DNA of 16,896 nucleotides from Euperipatoides rowelli (Eukaryota; Onychophora; Udeonychophora; Euonychophora; Peripatopsidae): assembly GCA_003024985.2 (NCBI GenBank), contig PXIH01S0039718.1; one strand, written 5' to 3'. The translations under genes were made by a program, and so were the position numbers. Below, piece by piece: positions 16,407-16,896 of this stretch (the first letter of the stretch is position 1; each line of letters starts with the position of its first letter). The notes under the pieces are model-generated. The model searched no databases and was not told where the DNA came from. It saw only the letters and a list, made by a program, of their open reading frames with translations.

Positions 16407-16896
16407 AAAAAAAAAAAAAAAAGACTCCAAGATCTTCTTTCTTCTGAGGCCGCAGCTAACTGAGGCCAGGATATTAATCCTCGGGTCGTTCAACCCGAGC
16501 CAACAACACCAGAAGGTCTTGCAGGAAGATCTTGTTTAGCCGGACAGAACGACCCTCAGAGAATGACCACTAAGCTTACTAGAGTTATATTTATGGCTAG
16601 TATCAAGGTGAACTGTGGAAGCATGATTACATATTGAAGCCATAAATAAGACTGCCAAGCTAGATGACTCACCTATTTATAGATAATATACGATTATTAG
16701 AAATAATATACGTATACGGTCTTGTGAGTGGCGTAAGTCGAAGCAGGTCCCGCCTTAGTAAATTCTATCACGCTAACCTGAGAAAGAATTGAACTAAGGC
16801 GCCAACTTAGCTTATTTTAGGAAAGTATAGTCTTATCTAGAGAGTGAAAGCAAGGGGGGAGGGAAACTACACGAGAGAGACTATACATAGCCCGAT
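16407..16896. repeat. Poly-A run followed by a cluster of inverted repeats
   Basis: Sixteen A (16407-16422) precede a region with several paired arms. CAAGATCTTC (about 16428) pairs with GAAGATCTTG (about 16525). CTCGGGT-CGTTCA-ACCCGAG forms a 7 bp hairpin at 16481-16500. GGGTCGTTC (16484) pairs alternatively with GAACGACCC (16547). TATTTATGGCT (16588-16598) pairs with AGCCATAAATA (16638-16648). CGCCTTAGTAAATTCT (16751-16766) pairs with 16785-16801. GTATAGTCT (16825-16833) pairs with AGACTATAC (16878-16886). ATAATATACG is directly repeated at about 16684 and 16704. No open frame was seen. The region could be a foldback or MITE-type element or a structured RNA locus, and it continues past the window edge. 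Confidence 0.5.

Noticed and set aside
16481-16500. Helitron 3' end, based on the hairpin CTCGGGT-CGTTCA-ACCCGAG
   Set aside because: No CTRR motif lies about 10 bases after the hairpin and no TC start was found upstream.

Overview
This is a eukaryotic, very probably invertebrate metazoan, non-coding window. It is strongly AT-rich (about one third GC by eye). It has no long open reading frame, no bacterial gene structure and no recognisable rRNA. Short poly-A/T, poly-G/C, (TA)n and (TG)n runs are everywhere, and several non-autonomous DNA transposons are of animal type. Isolated N bases (6042, 6927-6928, 11584, 15817) show a draft assembly with weak spots in repeats. I cannot name the species. 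The longest open frames (up to 98 codons) look like chance frames or lie inside repeats, so I annotate none as a whole gene. One 50-codon lysine-rich frame (12426-12578, + strand) is the best candidate for a real terminal exon, at low confidence.

Layout. 1-127: two copies of a ~27 bp direct repeat. 314-700: G-rich segment with a decayed two-unit version of a TTTGATAAGC-type repeat. 755-819: a hAT-like terminus. ~1910-2760: a segment with a diverged, collinear partner at ~13310-14110. 4527-4867: an inverted-repeat element. 5794-7260: a transposon-derived locus whose core has grown into a ~95-97 bp minisatellite of about 12-13 units. 8041-8600: three diverged local repeats. 9791-10614: two hAT-type MITEs stacked on one another, the first holding a 52-55 bp minisatellite. 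11171-11515: a PIF/Harbinger-like MITE with TTA duplications. 11590-12045: a second copy of the 5794-7260 repeat family. 13209-13283 (minus): a tRNA-like sequence. 14111-14539: a hAT-type MITE with a perfect 8 bp target duplication, inserted in or beside the second copy of the duplicated segment. 15328-16233: further hAT-like ends. 16407-16896: a poly-A run followed by a cluster of inverted repeats.

The unifying theme is non-autonomous transposons and the satellites born inside them. A short monomer (TTTGATAAGC, a T-run, then GGTT and a GTTTTGTTGAC-like tail) recurs at five loci. It sits in elements with different terminal inverted repeats and has been tandemly amplified at least twice with different unit lengths. 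No transposase is encoded here, so any mobility would depend on enzymes supplied from elsewhere.
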